This document shows, piece after piece, positions 31,938 to 44,896 of a stretch of DNA of 64,000 nt. A program made the translations under genes and the position numbers. The stretch is from Bedellia somnulentella. Its lineage: Eukaryota > Arthropoda > Insecta > Lepidoptera > Bedelliidae. Location of the stretch: the NCBI GenBank assembly GCA_963576735.1, contig OY755187.1, positions 1,116,001 through 1,180,000 of the forward strand, in the 5' to 3' direction. The notes beneath the pieces were generated by a model. That model ran no database searches, was not told the origin of the DNA, and saw only the letters and a list, made by a program, of their open reading frames with translations. Each line of letters starts with the position of its first letter. Within the stretch, counting starts at the first letter, position 1.

Positions 31938-32254
31938 TGCAAACGACTAGTGTTCAAATCCTGGGTCGGGCCTACGCCAATTTATCTTTTCTAAAGACAT
32001 ATGTGTGGTTTATTTATCATGGTTGTTAACGGTGAGGAAAAACATCGTGAGGAAACCCACATGGCTGAGTTGTACTTAGTCATGTGACAGTGTATTCGTA
32101 CAAAACGGCGATAGGCCTGCCCCCTATCACGTGAGTACACTGTCCATGCAAAACGTGGGTACTGTTCACGTGATGTTCAGAAGTATTAGTACCTCTGCCA
32201 ACCCCTTCGGGGATATTCGGCGTGAACGTTTATGTTATGTTATGTTATGTTATA
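31938..32254 (+). repeat. SINE1 copy, head degraded
   Basis: It keeps 'gtgttcaaatcctgggtcgg' and the body, lacks the A-box head, and ends in (TTATG)4. The duplicate at 39763-40073 has (TTATG)3 and one base change. 32255-33103 beyond it shows no recognisable gene. Confidence 0.8.
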
Positions 32255-33020
32255 GATATCAAAGCTTATTAACATAGAGCAGACGAGCCTCGGTTCCATA
32301 ACCGTGCTCAACCTTTCACGTCTGGAGCCCAGTAGGCCAACTAACTTCAAATCCTAATGGCTCCAGGTTCCCGCAGTCCACGAGAAGATTCTGCTAGGAG
32401 AGAATTTTTGGCCTGAGGGAATAGTGTTCCGGTGCTCCAGGGCTGCGCATCAGAAATCGAAGCCTCTACCTATTAAATTGTAAAATACTAACATAGACTA
32501 AGTTTACTAATAGGTCAATATTAGTAAACTGCCCTTGACTTTGTTTGTCTAATAACAAATTATTTATATAAGTTCAGTTAGGTCAATAGAAGTTCAGTTT
32601 TGTGCTAGTTTGAATTGGAAGCAATTTATTTACATCTACACAAACATATTTCTATGCAGCAATGATTTGATTGAGTTTCTCGTATAAAAACGGAACTAGA
32701 AAACAATTAACTTATTTCCAAAGAAGAAAAACTTGTAAATAAAGAATAAATAAAGGAAAGATAAATTTCGACACTTCGGAAGTTCGGAAGAAAAACTTGG
32801 TTTATTCGTTAATCTTCACAAATACAAATCAAAACAAAGTAATTTGTAGTTCCGTTCCAGTGCTGACCGACAAGACATCACATAAATTTTATTAGCTAAG
32901 ACTGGACTGAATAGACATTTGTGTTGTTCAATAACAATAAAAAAACGAAAATACAGAGATAGTTCGTTGTACATTTGACTACTTACCAAGTCTACAGCTC
33001 TACTTAGAGCTCTTCGGAGT

Positions 33021-34898
33021 TTGTTAAAAATACAAGAATTTTACCTACTTGTTTGTTTGAATGTGGGTGAGTATGCACTAACTACTAAGGCTGCTGATTT
33101 CACTATAAAAGTTAACTACTTAGTTACTATCCAAAATAACATAAAAGTTAACCCTAAAGCTCTTTGGTCTTTTATTAAATCACGTCGCGGTGGTTCATCG
33201 TATCCTAAAATATTCCAACACAACAACAAATCATTCGACTCTGGTCAATCAATCTGTGATGCATTTAATGATTTTTTCTGCTCTGTGTTTACCAAACCTG
33301 CTGACAACTACCCCGATATACCCTTATCTTCTCCACAGTGTGATACTGGTAAAACTATAAGTAATATAAGTACTAATGTGGAAGAGATTTACAAGTTGCT
33401 TCTTTCTCTGGACATCAACGGTGGTGCAGGCACTGATAATATTCCTCCCTTCTTTATTAAGAACTGCGCTAAGCCTCTTTCCACCCCTCTTTGTATAATT
33501 TTTAATCGTTCTTTTCATGCAGGTATTTTCCCTAAAATCTGGAAGGACGCTTTGATAGTACCAGTTCACAAAAATGGTCCAAAATACAAAATTGCTAACT
33601 ATAGACCCATTTCTATCCTAAACATTTTTGCTAAAATCTTAGAGAAAATTGCTTATAAACGTATCTATCCTGTTGTAAAACATAGTATTCCGTCTCAACA
33701 GCATGGTTTTCTTAAAGGTAGATCTGTACTTTCCAACCTCATTGAATTCATAGATTTTGTCCTTGGTTGTATGGATAGAGGTATACAAGTTGACGTAGTC
33801 TATACTGATTTTCAAAAAGCTTTCGACCGAGGAGACCACGTGATTATTCTTCGCAAGCTTCTTGCTTTAGGGGTGCAAGGTGATTTCTTTAGATGGATAA
33901 AATCTTATATATCTAACCGTCATCAAGCTGTTGTTTTGGGTGGTTTTCGATCAGGTTTTGTTGACATACCATCAGGAGTACCCCAAGGATCCCATTTGGG
34001 TCCCCTTTTATATAATATTTATTTGTACGATATTTTTACAGCCATATGTGAGACCAATTTTATAATGTATGCAGATGACAAAAAGGTTTATTGTGGTATC
34101 CGACAAGCTGACGACTGTTATAAGCTACAAAGGGATTTGGATCGCCTCACCGATTACTATAACGAGAACAGAATAGACATAAATGTGTCAAAATGCGTGC
34201 AAATTACTTTTTCACGAAGTAATAAACCCATCATTAATACTTACTATATTAATAAACAGCCTATCCGGAGAGTTAATGCAGTAAAAGACCTCGGCGTTAC
34301 TTTAGATTCAAAGCTTACTTTTGAACAACACATTGTTGATATCACTAATCGTGCATACAAAAATCTGGGCTTTGTAATGAGGACTTGTGAAACGTTTAAA
34401 GACCCTAAATGTATACAGACGGTTTATTATGCCTATGTTCGCAGTATTCTGGAGTTCGCCTCAAGTGTTTGGTCCCCTCAATACATTAAGTACAAGCATA
34501 TGATTGAAAGAATACAACATATTTTTGTACGACACTTAAATTTTAAAACTAAGAACTTCCATAAGTGTTACGAAATGAGTTGTAAATTTCATAAAATGTT
34601 AAGATTAGAGGATCGCCGTATTTTAACTGACCTAACCGTTCTACATGATATAATACATGGTCGTTTGGATAACCCAAACTTACTTGCACAGGTTGGACTT
34701 AACACGCCATCATATAGGACTCGCCATACCATAAATAGTTTGTTCTCCGTACCAATTTCCAGAACTAACTACTCACAGAACGCTCCTTTTAGTCGTATTT
34801 TATCCGAATATAATAAAAACTTCCATGATTTAGATCTATTTAATCTAAGTAGATGCGCATTCAGGAAAGCTGTAATGGACGTACTTTTTAATTCTTAA
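33021..34898 (+). pseudogene. 5'-truncated CR1 ORF2 copy with chimeric start
   Basis: The reading frame has 34 codons of unrelated sequence and junction filler (33021-33124), then joins in frame with ORF2 from just before 'TIQNNIKVNPKALW' (residue about 380 of the parent). The RT motifs are intact (YADD at 34068-34079), but the endonuclease, ORF1 and promoter are absent. The open 625 codon frame is a by-product of where the duplication broke. It is not expected to be a mobile gene by itself. Confidence 0.75.
33104..33124. other. Duplication junction with filler
   Basis: These 21 bp lie between the end of unit 1 (33103) and the start of unit 2 (33125). They contain 'ataaaagttaac' (33105-33116), identical to 33141-33152 just inside unit 2, as expected of a templated insertion at a break. 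Confidence 0.65.
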
Positions 34899-34982
34899 TA
34901 TACATATTATATTATGAGTATCATTTAATAACACATACATTCTTATATGCCTTTATGTATGTCACAGATTTTTATTTGTTTT

Positions 34983-35015
<33 letters not shown>

Positions 35016-35751
35016 TATACACACACATGCACATACACACACCCCTGAGATATCGTGGATCAAAACAATTTTGCTTTAAATATTGTTGTTAATATCTATT
35101 TTATTTCCTGTTAAAATTTGTATTTATTTGTTAGAGTTATTTGCTATAAAAAAAACATGTGTTGAAAATCAAATGTAACGTAAAAACAAGATTATTGTTA
35201 GATATGTTTTCTGTACATCTGTGGACATCTGTCATTGGCCTTACTTGATTTCTATTATTAACTATGTATTATTACTTATGTCGCTGTTGATGTTCCTAAT
35301 AAAAATAAATAAAATAAATAAAAATAAAATAAATAAATAAAATAAATAAATAAATATCTTATTCCTTATTATCAACAACAATCAACTCCATAACATGAAT
35401 AGTGTAGTACTGTTTTTATGCCACCGTCATTAAGTGAATGGAAAATGGCCAACTCCTCATCGACTTGGTAGAAGTGTTGAGAAGAGCAAGAAAAAATGGT
35501 CAGGATCGTGCAAAGTGATCATTGATAGTCTCCGCCTACGCCAATGGGAATAATAGGCTTTTGTGTAAATAAGTAAGTCATTTATGACATTAAAAAAACA
35601 GAGAAATATTTTAAATCTTTTTGTTCATGGAAACCTCGTGTAGGGATTATTAAAATCTTGAATTAGTAAAAATTCGGAGGTAGGACACGCAAACACTACT
35701 TAAACGTGTAAAAGAAATAAAGGATAGAAGAATTTTGCGCTGGCAGCCATT

Positions 35752-35824
35752 GACACGGTAGCTCAATTGGCAGAGCGACGGGGGCGTATACCCGAGGTCG
35801 CGGGTTCGATTCCCGCCTGTGTCG
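35752..35824 (+). repeat. SINE3 tRNA-like repeat (duplicate)
   Basis: Unit 2 copy of 27927-27999; no differences seen. Confidence 0.6.
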
Positions 35825-36887
35825 AAATTCTTCTTTCCTTTATTTATTAGAGAAATATTTTACTTCTGTCCAACACATTTCGCTATTATCGTTTTGAGGC
35901 TACCCACATCCAAAAGTTCACCACCAGCTCTGAAACATACTTAACAAATAATTCAATGGGATTAATAGTTCCAAATGGAAATATATGTATCTCTTTCGTT
36001 TGTATTGATGCCTTCTTAACATAAGCGAGATAGAAATTGTAACATGTGTAGGGAAGGGCTATTAGGTTGACGAATGAAGATTGATTAATGTCATTTAAGT
36101 AACGAAGGTTTGACTTTATCACTAAAAGAAGCCATTCAAACACCCATATCATATGGAATTCAAAAATAATGGTATTTAATGGCACCTCATAATGGTCCAA
36201 CCTATTCCGTCTAAAAATTTAATACAATCTAAAAAGTACTGACGCACATTGTTACACACACATTGTTACACACTGTTAATGTTTTAATTTGATCTCAATT
36301 TTAATTTAATTTTAATTTATTTATAATATCTTTGTTTAGTTTTCTTTTTGAAATTGTTTATATACGACGTTCCATTGAATTAAATTTACATTATTTTATT
36401 GTAAATCATTTATATTTGCATCAAATATTGTATAGTTCAACTTCCTAGGTAATGCTGTGCATGCTGTTTTGGTACTGCATCTGAGCAAAAAATTATGTCT
36501 TTTTGAAAGCGTTTTTCTGTATCGTCTGTATAACAATTGGTAGAAACTTTATAGGTCAAGAACTTGTCTGTATTTTTATCTTATTTGAAATATTGTGTAC
36601 CGTTTGTTTCTCAAATAAATAAATAGATAAAATATAATATTATGATGTTGTACTGTGTGTCTGCCTAATAAATAAATAAATAATATATTTACATGCATAG
36701 TGTTGTTTGAATTAATATTTTCTTGATTCCTTGTATATTGCCTTATTGCCTGATGGCTATGTGTACCATGTATGTGTATGTATTGATGAGTGTGTGTTTG
36801 TGTGTGTGTTTGTATACAAATGTGTCACTTATAATAGTAGGGGAGGCGAAGTGGGGATTTTTGAAGTGACTCGAGAGTATCAGATTA

Positions 36888-37138
36888 TTACATACATACA
36901 TACATATACTCACGGCTATAAATCCCTAGAAGGGGTAGCCAGAGCTAATGAATTAGAAATTCCTCAGCTACTTCTGGAAGTTGTGTGGGGAAAGATGGTA
37001 AAATAAAGAGTGTTGGTGATGGGTCTCCAACTGCATCGCCCAAAAATCCCTTACAAAGCCCCAATACCGTTAGTCGCCTCTTACGTACACCCACCGGAAG
37101 AAATTGGGTGGTTCTATTCTAAGCCGACACTACACAGC
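36888..37138 (-). repeat. SINE2 copy (duplicate)
   Basis: Unit 2 copy of 29063-29313. Confidence 0.85.
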
Positions 37139-38092
37139 CATCTAACTAACTATCAGATCTGGGGGCACGGCAGTGCCCCTGCCAAGTCTCGAGCAAAACG
37201 GGCACGGCCGTACCATCTTTTCTCGAAGCGGTTCGCGGCTGTTTCGCCCCCCCTATATCTTCGACGTGGACAAAGCTAGGAGTTTAGGTTTTCGGTGAAT
37301 AATAGTAGGCATTAGAACAAGCTTAAGTTCGAAATTACACGCCAAATGAATTAATAGTTTAGGAGTTACGGTCGATCAAAGTTACACCATTTTGTCACTC
37401 ACTGACTCACTGACAGATCATCAAAAATCTAAGGTACTTCTAGCAGACTTAGAAACTTCAAATTTTGCACCAAGATAGGTCATTAGCCACATATAAAGGA
37501 AAAATTATAAAAACATTAAAAAATTATATGCCATAGAAAACAATTTTATATTTGCGGTTTGGCAAGAACATTATGTATGGATTTCGACTGCATTGTTAAC
37601 TTTGTTCGTTGTTCAAGTACCTATTCAATTGGATGAATACATACATAGAATAGAAAAGAATAATATAAATGTAATACATAGACTATCATTAATACAAATT
37701 AATACATAAAGTTCATTAAATTAATAAAGCTAAAACTCCATTGTATTGCGAAAAATATTGTATGAGCGCTCGATAGATGGCGTTGTACCTGTCTGAATCG
37801 CTCTATGGTTTCGTTACAAAGCGCAGTGTAAGTAGTACTTCAAAATAATTCGATAATATTCATTTGATACATCTGTCAATGAAAACCCATTTCGAAACTA
37901 AAAAATATTGTAGTGATAATTGATATTCGGAGAACTTTACGTGTTATTTAGTTTAGTTTAGTTATAGTTTGTAAGTTAGTAGATATATATTTATTTAGTT
38001 AGTTATTTGTTAGTTAGTTTAGTTCTATTTAGTTTGCATATATATATAAGTTTAAGCCCTATTGTTATAGAAGTAATTGTAAATATAGTGTA

Positions 38093-38451
38093 ATGGAACG
38101 TGAAATATTGTACATAAATGGCGACCTTTGTCCACACAGAGTCATCTCTATTCCTGGAGATGGGTCGTGTTTATTTCATTCGTTGTCATACAGCATGTAT
38201 GGGAGTTTTCAGTCGTCAAACGATAAGGGAATTTTAGTAGTATCAAAGCTCAGGAGACAGCAATAGCTGAATATAATCGACTCCGAAGTATATATCGCCC
38301 AGACTTGTCTACCTTAGAAGTAACGAAGCCTCAGAGAAGAAACAAAAGAGATAGAGACAGAGAATGGGTTCTAAGCAAAGCAGTAGCTGACGTCCAAGAA
38401 ATTGTGAGGTCACCTAAAAGTAAAAGAAAGAAATACACTTACAAAAAATAA
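38093..38451 (+). pseudogene. OTU-like fragment (duplicate)
   Basis: Unit 2 copy of 30268-30626, with the same early stop and frame break. Confidence 0.5.
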
Positions 38452-38456
38452 ATGAG

Positions 38457-39153
38457 ATCCCACCAAAAACATTAAATGTAAAAAAATGCCAAGTCTCTCG
38501 ATGCAGTCTTTCCATCGTAAAAAGTTTTGAGATCTCATAGAAGCCAAGTCCTATTCAAAATATTTCGTAGTTATAAATCAACATTTAGTAATTGTATCAA
38601 TAGTTTTTTTTTATATTATAATTATAGTGACTTGGCAATGAGCACAAATTAAAAGCTGCTTGCTGCCTGGAATTATGTGCAAATGTTACTGACGAGACCA
38701 GTGATCAGATTATTTGTTATGTGTGAATCATGATGGTCACTACCGACTACATTCTCCAATACAATAATTAAGAATACCTTACGGGCCATCGCTTTATGAA
38801 AGTAAATGAATCGAGAGTGCACTAAGACTGACTGCCGTTGCCGAAATTCGGTTGGGACGACACGGATAAACCAACAGAAAATTAATTTTGTGATATTAAT
38901 GTTTACGCATGCGGTGTGTGTAACTTTAAACTCCTCCAAATATGCCGTTTTATTTGTTTCTTCTTGTGCTCATTGCCAAGTCACTATAATTATAATATAA
39001 AGAAAACTATTGATACAATTACTAAATGTTGATTTATAACTACGAAATATTTTGAATAGGACTTGGCTTCTATGAGATCTCAAAACTTTTTACGATAGAA
39101 AGACCGCATCGAGAGACTTGGCATTTTTTTACATTTAATGTTTTTGGTGGGAT
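38457..39153. mobile_element. Inverted-repeat element (duplicate)
   Basis: Unit 2 copy of 30632-31328. Confidence 0.65.
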
Positions 39154-39762
39154 TATTATATAGGGAAAATCCTAGTACCCTTTAATGTACGTCTACCGAG
39201 TTTGAACCCTTTATATAGCGGGGTATGCTGAGGGGAATCCGTCAGATTATTAAAAAAAAACAATCCTCCGAAAAACTTGACCGCGTTGGGTGTGACTTTA
39301 ACAAATTAGATGGTGAAGAGTCTTCAAGCGCTCGATGCGGGTGACGGCAATGTTTCCGTGATGGTGTTGTGGCGTAATATTTGCGCAGGCGATAAATCTG
39401 ATTATTGTTGTTAAATATCCTTTAAAATGGCCAGAATAACGATATCCCTTACATTAATTGCCAGATTAATATATAATGGGTATCAGAAATATTAATCGCG
39501 TTTATGCTTTTAATGGCTAACGCGCTCGAGTATTTCTATACAACTGTTATTTTTGTACATTATTCATAATGTTTACACGCTTTCTCCTCCACTAAAATGA
39601 AAACTTGTAATATATATTTTTTCATTTGAAACATAAACTATCAAATCCAATAGGTTTCTACGACGCTCGAGCAACTGCAATTTTAGCATACCGGCCTCCA
39701 TACCATAAAGTTAGCAAACTAGATACTATCTTAAATCAAATTAACATAGTTATCAAAGGGAA

Positions 39763-40073
39763 TGCAAACGACTAGTGTTCAAATCCTGGGTCGGGCCTAC
39801 GCCAATTTGTCTTTTCTAAAGACATATGTGTGGTTTATTTATCATGGTTGTTAACGGTGAGGAAAAACATCGTGAGGAAACCCACATGGCTGAGTTGTAC
39901 TTAGTCATGTGACAGTGTATTCGTACAAAACGGCGATAGGCCTGCCCCCTATCACGTGAGTACACTGTCCATGCAAAACGTGGGTACTGTTCACGTGATG
40001 TTCAGAAGTATTAGTACCTCTGCCAACCCCTTCGGGGATATTCGGCGTGAACGTTTATGTTATGTTATGTTAT
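39763..40073 (+). repeat. SINE1 copy (duplicate)
   Basis: Unit 2 copy of 31938-32254, carrying the only two unit differences seen. Confidence 0.8.
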
Positions 40074-40925
40074 AGATATCAAAGCTTATTAACATAGAGC
40101 AGACGAGCCTCGGTTCCATAACCGTGCTCAACCTTTCACGTCTGGAGCCCAGTAGGCCAACTAACTTCAAATCCTAATGGCTCCAGGTTCCCGCAGTCCA
40201 CGAGAAGATTCTGCTAGGAGAGAATTTTTGGCCTGAGGGAATAGTGTTCCGGTGCTCCAGGGCTGCGCATCAGAAATCGAAGCCTCTACCTATTAAATTG
40301 TAAAATACTAACATAGACTAAGTTTACTAATAGGTCAATATTAGTAAACTGCCCTTGACTTTGTTTGTCTAATAACAAATTATTTATATAAGTTCAGTTA
40401 GGTCAATAGAAGTTCAGTTTTGTGCTAGTTTGAATTGGAAGCAATTTATTTACATCTACACAAACATATTTCTATGCAGCAATGATTTGATTGAGTTTCT
40501 CGTATAAAAACGGAACTAGAAAACAATTAACTTATTTCCAAAGAAGAAAAACTTGTAAATAAAGAATAAATAAAGGAAAGATAAATTTCGACACTTCGGA
40601 AGTTCGGAAGAAAAACTTGGTTTATTCGTTAATCTTCACAAATACAAATCAAAACAAAGTAATTTGTAGTTCCGTTCCAGTGCTGACCGACAAGACATCA
40701 CATAAATTTTATTAGCTAAGACTGGACTGAATAGACATTTGTGTTGTTCAATAACAATAAAAAAACGAAAATACAGAGATAGTTCGTTGTACATTTGACT
40801 ACTTACCAAGTCTACAGCTCTACTTAGAGCTCTTCGGAGTTTGTTAAAAATACAAGAATTTTACCTACTTGTTTGTTTGAATGTGGGTGAGTATGCACTA
40901 ACTACTAAGGCTGCTGATTTCACAA

Positions 40926-41277
40926 ATAAACATAACATAACATAAACGTTCACGCTGAATATCCCCGAAGGGGTTGGCAGAGGTACTAATACTTCTGAAC
41001 ATCACGTGAACAGTACCCACGTTTTGCATGGACAGTGTTCTCACGTGATAGGGGGCAGGCCTATCGCCGTTTTGTACGAATACGCTGTCACATGACTAAG
41101 TACAACTCAGCCATGTGGGTTTCCTCACCATGTTTTCCCTCACCGTTAACAACCATGATAAATTAACCACACATATGTCTTTAAAAAAGACAAATTGGTG
41201 TAGGCCCGACCTAGGATTTGAACACTAGTCGTTTGCACGATAACCGAGTGTTCTACCCACTGGGCTATCTCGGTTGC
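40926..41277 (-). repeat. SINE1 copy, full length
   Basis: Reverse orientation: (CATAA)n tail first, then the body, then a B-box complement 'cctaggatttgaacactag' and an A-box complement 'ctacccactgggctat'. It marks the right edge of the duplication. 41278-41685 has nothing recognisable. Confidence 0.85.
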
Positions 41278-42527
41278 TTACTACTCGTTAATCATAACAA
41301 CGTATCTAAAAAATTTAAAAATCCATAGATGCCGTTGCACATTTTCGGCTGCAACTACCTCGCAGCCAGGTGTAAGCAGGCCATATTTTGGAGTGTTTTA
41401 TACGTTCATGAGTTTCACGCATATTTCTTATATGAAATTAAAGCAGTTTTTTTCCCCAATATGATAATATATAGCTGCCTGTGAAAATATGGCCGCAATT
41501 TAGGGTTGCCATCTGTTAAAAAAGCGAGAAATCCAAGATAAAGTGAAAGGGATTTAGCGCGCTAAGCCACTTGTTAGATAAGTATGGCGAATGCATATTG
41601 TGTGAGTGAGTATTTTAAGTCATTGCGCATTTTGTGTCGATGGATAGGGTTCTCAGCCAGCGGCTCCAACCATAGTAGGGACGAATGTACAGTCGCCATC
41701 AGATATATCGGCGCGGCCGAGGTACTCAAATATATCTGAGCAGCAATAAATTTCAATAAATTCTTTACGGTAAATAAGGTCAAAAAGATCTGAACATCCA
41801 ATTCGCCACAAATATATGAGCAGTGGGTTTTCAATTAAATCTGATTACCCAAAGAGACAATAATATGTGAAAGCGCAACTCGTCAAAGTTATCTGCTCAG
41901 ACAGGGTGATCATAAATATCTGAACATTTAAGGAAAATATACCTTAAAACACTAAGCATACAGTTTAAAATTCTTAATCGTACTACGCTAGAATACATTT
42001 TCTACACAACCACCATTTGGTTTTATCAATGACAAAACTAAAAAGAGACTTCTGCTGGGAGGTATGCCCCACTGGTTGTACGGTCCCAACTAGTTGTAAG
42101 GTTAGTATATTATTAGAAAAAAAATACTAAGTCGTTTCTCACTGACCAACTCCATTTTTTGACAGAAACAGGTAAGTACATGGTGTTAATAGAGGAATGG
42201 GTTTGTAGTTGTATAATTTTCATCGGTACAAAAACATCGAGAGGTATAATAACTTAGAATTTTTGAAACATGTATGCCATTTTTTACATTGTATGTACCA
42301 GGGTAGCATAAATGTAAATGCAGCTTTAATTAAATAAAAGGATGAACTAGTTTTTACAAAATTGTACGTTTTCCTGCTGTTTTCTGTAACGTATTATACG
42401 TATTCATATATTAAATTATAACGTAATATATAGCATTATATTAAATGAGGTCAATAAATCTAAAGGCTTAATAAAATAAATAAAATAGAAAAAACGAACA
42501 TGAATTCTTGATAAAAATAAACACAAG

Positions 42528-42600
42528 TTAGGATTTGAACCCTGACGCAACGGATTACAATTATGATTTCTATTCACTAAACCGCTAGGCCATGGTGACT
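42528..42600 (-). repeat. tRNA-derived SINE head
   Basis: On the minus strand 'ggcctagcggtttag' (A box) and 'gggttcaaatcc' (B box) are about 40 bp apart. The acceptor arms do not pair, so this is not a functional tRNA gene. Confidence 0.5.
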
Positions 42601-43344
42601 GACACGAAAGTGGATGAAATATCGCAAAGCATTCGTACTCGTACTTATTTTAATTTGGCAGCTTTTATATTACCATAGATATAGAAGCACATGGATTTGC
42701 AGTAAGTGACAAACGTCATAGCATAAACGTCAACAAAGGCAGAACCTCTCAGAGACGATAACAACCTACCACGATTTTGACATAAAACATGAAAGACAAT
42801 AATTTACTTATTTTAACCCATGAAGCTACTAACTAAACAGGAGAGCGTACTCACAAAAATATGGTAAACAAAAATGCAATTTATTACCATGCTTTAAAGT
42901 TAATTATCTTCTAAAGACTGTCAAGCAGAGAAACGTCCTAGAACGAGAGCCGTGTGAGAGAGAAGTGTGTCCCGCTCGCACGGTTGCCAGTCGAGATTAA
43001 GTTCAAAGAAAAACAAATTAAACTTATTTATAGGGAGTATTTTATAAAAAGCAGGTTATTAACTGTTCCTTTTTTGTATTTTATTTTAATTATTATTGTC
43101 GCCTATCGATTTGGAGATAAATAATTGGTTAAGTTTGGCAAAAGAGATATTAATATTTGTCACGGGTATCCCCATCGAAACAAGATAAATGTGGTGTCCA
43201 CAATTTATCATCTGTTTGAGTGTTTTGGAGCTTTTATCATTTAATAGTGATAAATATGGGTTCATGTTATGAAACAATAAATAAAATAACCTGTATCATC
43301 TCGAACTTTACCACATGAATGCATTAAACGATTTGAATTTGGTT

Positions 43345-43405
43345 TTGCTCAAAAAGTGGCTGAGGAAATTTTAATTCTCAAGCACTGGCTACCCATTTTT
43401 TATAA
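43345..43405 (+). repeat. SINE2 3' fragment
   Basis: 'aaaaagtggctgaggaaatt' and 'ctggctaccca' match the SINE2 tail half only. Confidence 0.5.
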
Positions 43406-43550
43406 TCTATTAATTAAGAATAAATATGTATAAAAAACACGTTGATTTACCAAAAACAATGTATATATGTAAATATAAGTGTTTTTATAATATATTTTTT
43501 TATAATGTATGTATGTATATATAACTAATAAATAAAGGAAAGAAAAATTT

Positions 43551-43623
43551 CGACACGGGTAGGGATCGAACCCGCGACCTCGGGTATACGCCCCCGTCGC
43601 TCTGCCAATTGAGCTACCGTGTC
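43551..43623 (-). repeat. SINE3 tRNA-like repeat
   Basis: Reverse copy of the 27927-27999 core with changes in the T arm (gatccctac against gattcccgc). It shares the 'aataaataaaggaaagaa' flank. A bare flank fragment of the same family lies at 32743-32775 and in unit 2. Confidence 0.6.
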
Positions 43624-44250
43624 AAAGGCTGCGAGTGCATCAGGTCCCCACATGAGGTTTTCATGAACAAAAACATTCAAAATATGTAAATATAAGTGTT
43701 TTTGTATCCTATAGAGGAACTCTTATTAAAACACCAACAGATGGTCACCCTACTTAAAACGAGACACAGTTAGCTAGTTAGCCATCCTTTTTCAGGACAC
43801 TTTAGGTCGCCAGAGCGCGTTCCTGTTTAAATAATACTTCCATGTTTTAACCTTAATGATTTTTTGTATTTTTTGATAAAAAAATAAATCTAAATCGAAT
43901 ACATATTCTTTGGCAAACACAAAATTATTAGCCATTTATGTCCAAACTAAGACTGTAATAAATAATTACAGGTCTATATGATCTTAAACCAAAGTTTTCA
44001 ATGCAAATATATGATGAAAAATATCTTGTGTCATCCATCATAGTACTACAATTACTGTAAAGTCTACAATTGGGCAAAAATAACAAATACGTGATTTTTT
44101 ATCAATTTTAATAGGGCTAGTAGGGATCCGCCATACTAATGTCACGCAAACACATTCATTTACGCACACCGTTGTACTTTTTTTTGGTCTCGCCTGTTGT
44201 ATTTGTATTGCCAATCTATATAAGTAATTATAGCATAATAAATCTGCGAA

Positions 44251-44451
44251 TCTATATATATAAAAGAAAGTGGTGTTAGTAACACTATTTATAACTCAAG
44301 AGCGGATGAACCGATTTGGCTGAAAATTGTTAGAGAGGTAGCTTAGAACCAGGAAAAGGACATAGGATATATATCATCATGCTAAATATCGTAGGGGGTA
44401 AGCAGTATAAAAACTTTACACCATCCGTGCGAAGCCGGGGCGGACCACTAG
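44251..44451 (+). mobile_element. 201 bp non-autonomous Helitron
   Basis: It starts TCTATATATATAAAAG after A and ends GCCGGGGCGGACCACTAG before T. It contains 'gatgaaccgatttggctgaa', common to lepidopteran Helitron-like repeats. The ends make it look complete. Confidence 0.8.
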
Positions 44452-44896
44452 TATTTGATAAAATAGATGCAGTGAATTATATGCAATGACAGTTATGTTA
44501 TCTTTTTTGTAAATTGCCAAATATTTTATTCAAATGTGTTTCTTGTTACAAGACTGTAAAGTTGCTTTACGCAGATTTCTATTTTGTATACCTACTCATT
44601 TTGATATGATTACATTTAAACTGTATGCCTAGTGCTTCAAGGTATATTTTCCCTAAATGTTCAGATATTTATGATCACCCTGTCTGAGCAGATGACTTTG
44701 ACAAGTTGTGCTTTCAGATATTATTGTCTCTTTGGGTGTTCAGATTTAATTGAAAAACCACTGCTCATATATTTGTGGCGAATTGGATGTTCAGAGCTTT
44801 TTGACCTTATTTACCGTAAAGAATTTATTGAAATTTATTGCTGCTCAGATATATTTGAGTACCTCGGCCGCTCCGATATATCTGATGGCGACTGTA

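Larger units (their letters stand above)
25300..33103 (+). repeat. Unit 1 of a 7.8 kb tandem segmental duplication
   Basis: 25300-33103 is repeated at 33125-40923 with offset 7825 (7820 after a 5 bp indel at about 32250). The only differences found by eye are one base (31984 a against 39809 g) and one TTATG unit, both inside the same SINE1 copy. The unit covers the 3' half of the CR1 element, a tRNA-like repeat, SINE2, an OTU fragment, an inverted-repeat element and SINE1. Since the shared flanks extend far beyond the retroelement, this is DNA-level duplication and not retrotransposition. Confidence 0.9.
33125..40923 (+). repeat. Unit 2 of the 7.8 kb tandem duplication
   Basis: Near-identical copy of 25300-33103. 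The right border falls where a reverse SINE1 (40926-41277) begins. In unit 1 the equivalent point leads into the junction filler. Confidence 0.9.
41686..44896. mobile_element. Element bounded by 260 bp inverted repeats
   Basis: The left arm 41686-41945 and right arm 44636-44896 are close reverse complements. They start 'agtcgccatcagatatatcg' just inside GTAC at both ends. The interior holds a tRNA-like repeat (42528-42600), a SINE3 (43551-43623) and a short Helitron (44251-44451). No transposase is recognised. The open frames within the arms are mirror images of each other and are not genes. Confidence 0.6.

Noticed and set aside
25300..40923. Second retrotransposition event to explain the repeated RT
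   Set aside because: The identity continues about 5.5 kb past the element's A-rich tail through unrelated repeats, so the copy arose by DNA duplication.
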